A DNA stretch of 21,565 nucleotides from Pelargonium nanum (Eukaryota > Streptophyta > Magnoliopsida > Geraniales > Geraniaceae): contig JAYMTF010001741.1 in assembly GCA_036897485.1 (NCBI GenBank), forward strand, positions 1 through 21,565, written 5' to 3'. The notes under the pieces were generated by a model. That model made no database searches. It saw nothing but the letters and a program-made list of their open reading frames with translations, and was not told where the DNA came from. Position 1 is the first letter of the stretch. Each line of letters begins with the position of its first letter. The translations under genes were made by a program, and so were the position numbers. This document shows, piece after piece, positions 21,138 to 21,565 of the stretch.

Positions 21138-21197
21138 AATTCCTAGGAATAAAATTTTCTCTTTCCTAAGATTAGTTAAATCCAAATTCCCAGGAAT
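21138..21197. repeat. Paired near-palindromes AATTCCYAGGAAT
   Basis: AATTCCTAGGAAT at 21138-21150 and AATTCCCAGGAAT at 21185-21197 differ at one position and lie 47 bp apart. The second abuts the A-tail of the LINE on its right, so it is at the insertion junction. Confidence 0.45.
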
Positions 21198-21565
21198 TTT
21201 TTTTTTAAGGTAAAATATAAATTTCATTATGTCAAAATAGGTTCAATTCTTGAATCAAACCCGGTGGTTCCTCCGGTAAGACCCAAGCGCATCGATCAGC
21301 TAATGAATGAGTAGCTCTAGCTATGTGGTGAGCAACAACATTCGCAGACCGATATATAAAAGAGAAGACAACACTCTCAAAATTCAAAACTAGCCGATTA
21401 CAATCACTAACAATCATACCATAAAAACTAAGTATATCGAACCCTATCTCGAGATCAGATATTACCTTTTTCGCGTCACTCTCCACCTCTATCTTCCGCC
21501 ACTCTAAAGGACGTAGCCACATCAAGGCCTCCCTTATAGCCATCACCTCCACCATAGCAGATGAT
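21197..21565 (-). mobile_element. 3' end of a LINE (non-LTR retrotransposon) with RNase H-like (RVT_3) domain, running off the right edge
   Basis: The minus-strand frame 21565-21232 is open to the window edge and ends with TGA. It shows the C-terminal half of the plant retroelement RNase H-like domain: VEVMAIREALMWL (the E of the second catalytic position), VESDAKKVISDL (the next catalytic D), FSFIYRSANVVAHHIAR (the last strand with the His-x-x-Ala helix), and a WVLPEEPPG end. The N-terminal part, including the first catalytic Asp, is outside the window. After the stop comes a short AT-rich 3' UTR of about 25 nt and then ten A residues (T-run at 21197-21206). That is the layout of a LINE 3' end. 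This part has no frameshift, so the copy is younger than the decayed one at 5531-6660. A domesticated stand-alone RVT_3 gene is the alternative. Confidence 0.78.

Overview
The window is nuclear DNA of a flowering plant, most likely a eudicot. It is AT-rich, its genes are split by GT-AG introns, and the protein families are plant ones: a CESA3-type cellulose synthase, an AN1/C2H2 stress-associated protein and an EFR3-of-plants protein. A U5 snRNA gene has a plant-type USE plus TATA promoter. No bacterial operons, CRISPR array or tRNA were seen. I cannot name the species.

Layout, left to right. (1) 1-1260: the 5' end of an EFR3-like gene on the minus strand. Its first coding exon is 376-522, the following intron leaves the window, and a probable promoter lies at 1091-1223. 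(2) 1261-2493: AT-rich intergenic DNA. (3) 2494-4939: a two-exon minus-strand gene for a 289-residue AN1-AN1-C2H2-C2H2 zinc-finger protein. (4) About 5530-6660: a 5'-truncated, heavily mutated LINE pol remnant on the plus strand. (5) 7247-9371: a two-exon minus-strand gene for 40S ribosomal protein uS5 (RPS2), with a telo-box and site II promoter at 9410-9654. (6) 9660-10900: repeat-derived intergenic DNA, including a possible LTR start and an ACACGA-rich block. (7) 10951-11082: a U5 spliceosomal snRNA gene on the minus strand, with USE and TATA box at the spacing known for Pol II snRNA genes. It was found by its sequence and fold, not as an open reading frame. (8) 12132-12488: a plus-strand gene for a 118-residue single-pass membrane protein with a Pro/Ala-rich tail. 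(9) 13444-18764: a complete 14-exon minus-strand cellulose synthase gene with CESA3-type features. (10) 19200-21196: AT-rich intergenic DNA. (11) 21197-21565: the 3' end of a LINE, with an RNase H-like domain, short 3' UTR and A-tail, on the minus strand and running out of the window.

The genes do not form a functional cluster. They are housekeeping or growth genes (translation, splicing, cellulose synthesis, phosphoinositide signalling at the plasma membrane) separated by ordinary plant intergenic DNA and retroelement debris. I found no convincing new multi-gene system. The observations most worth checking are the U5 gene with its non-consensus Sm site, the AUG-stop or leader-intron ambiguity upstream of CESA, three TGACGTG boxes in the EFR3-like promoter, and the small membrane protein family.
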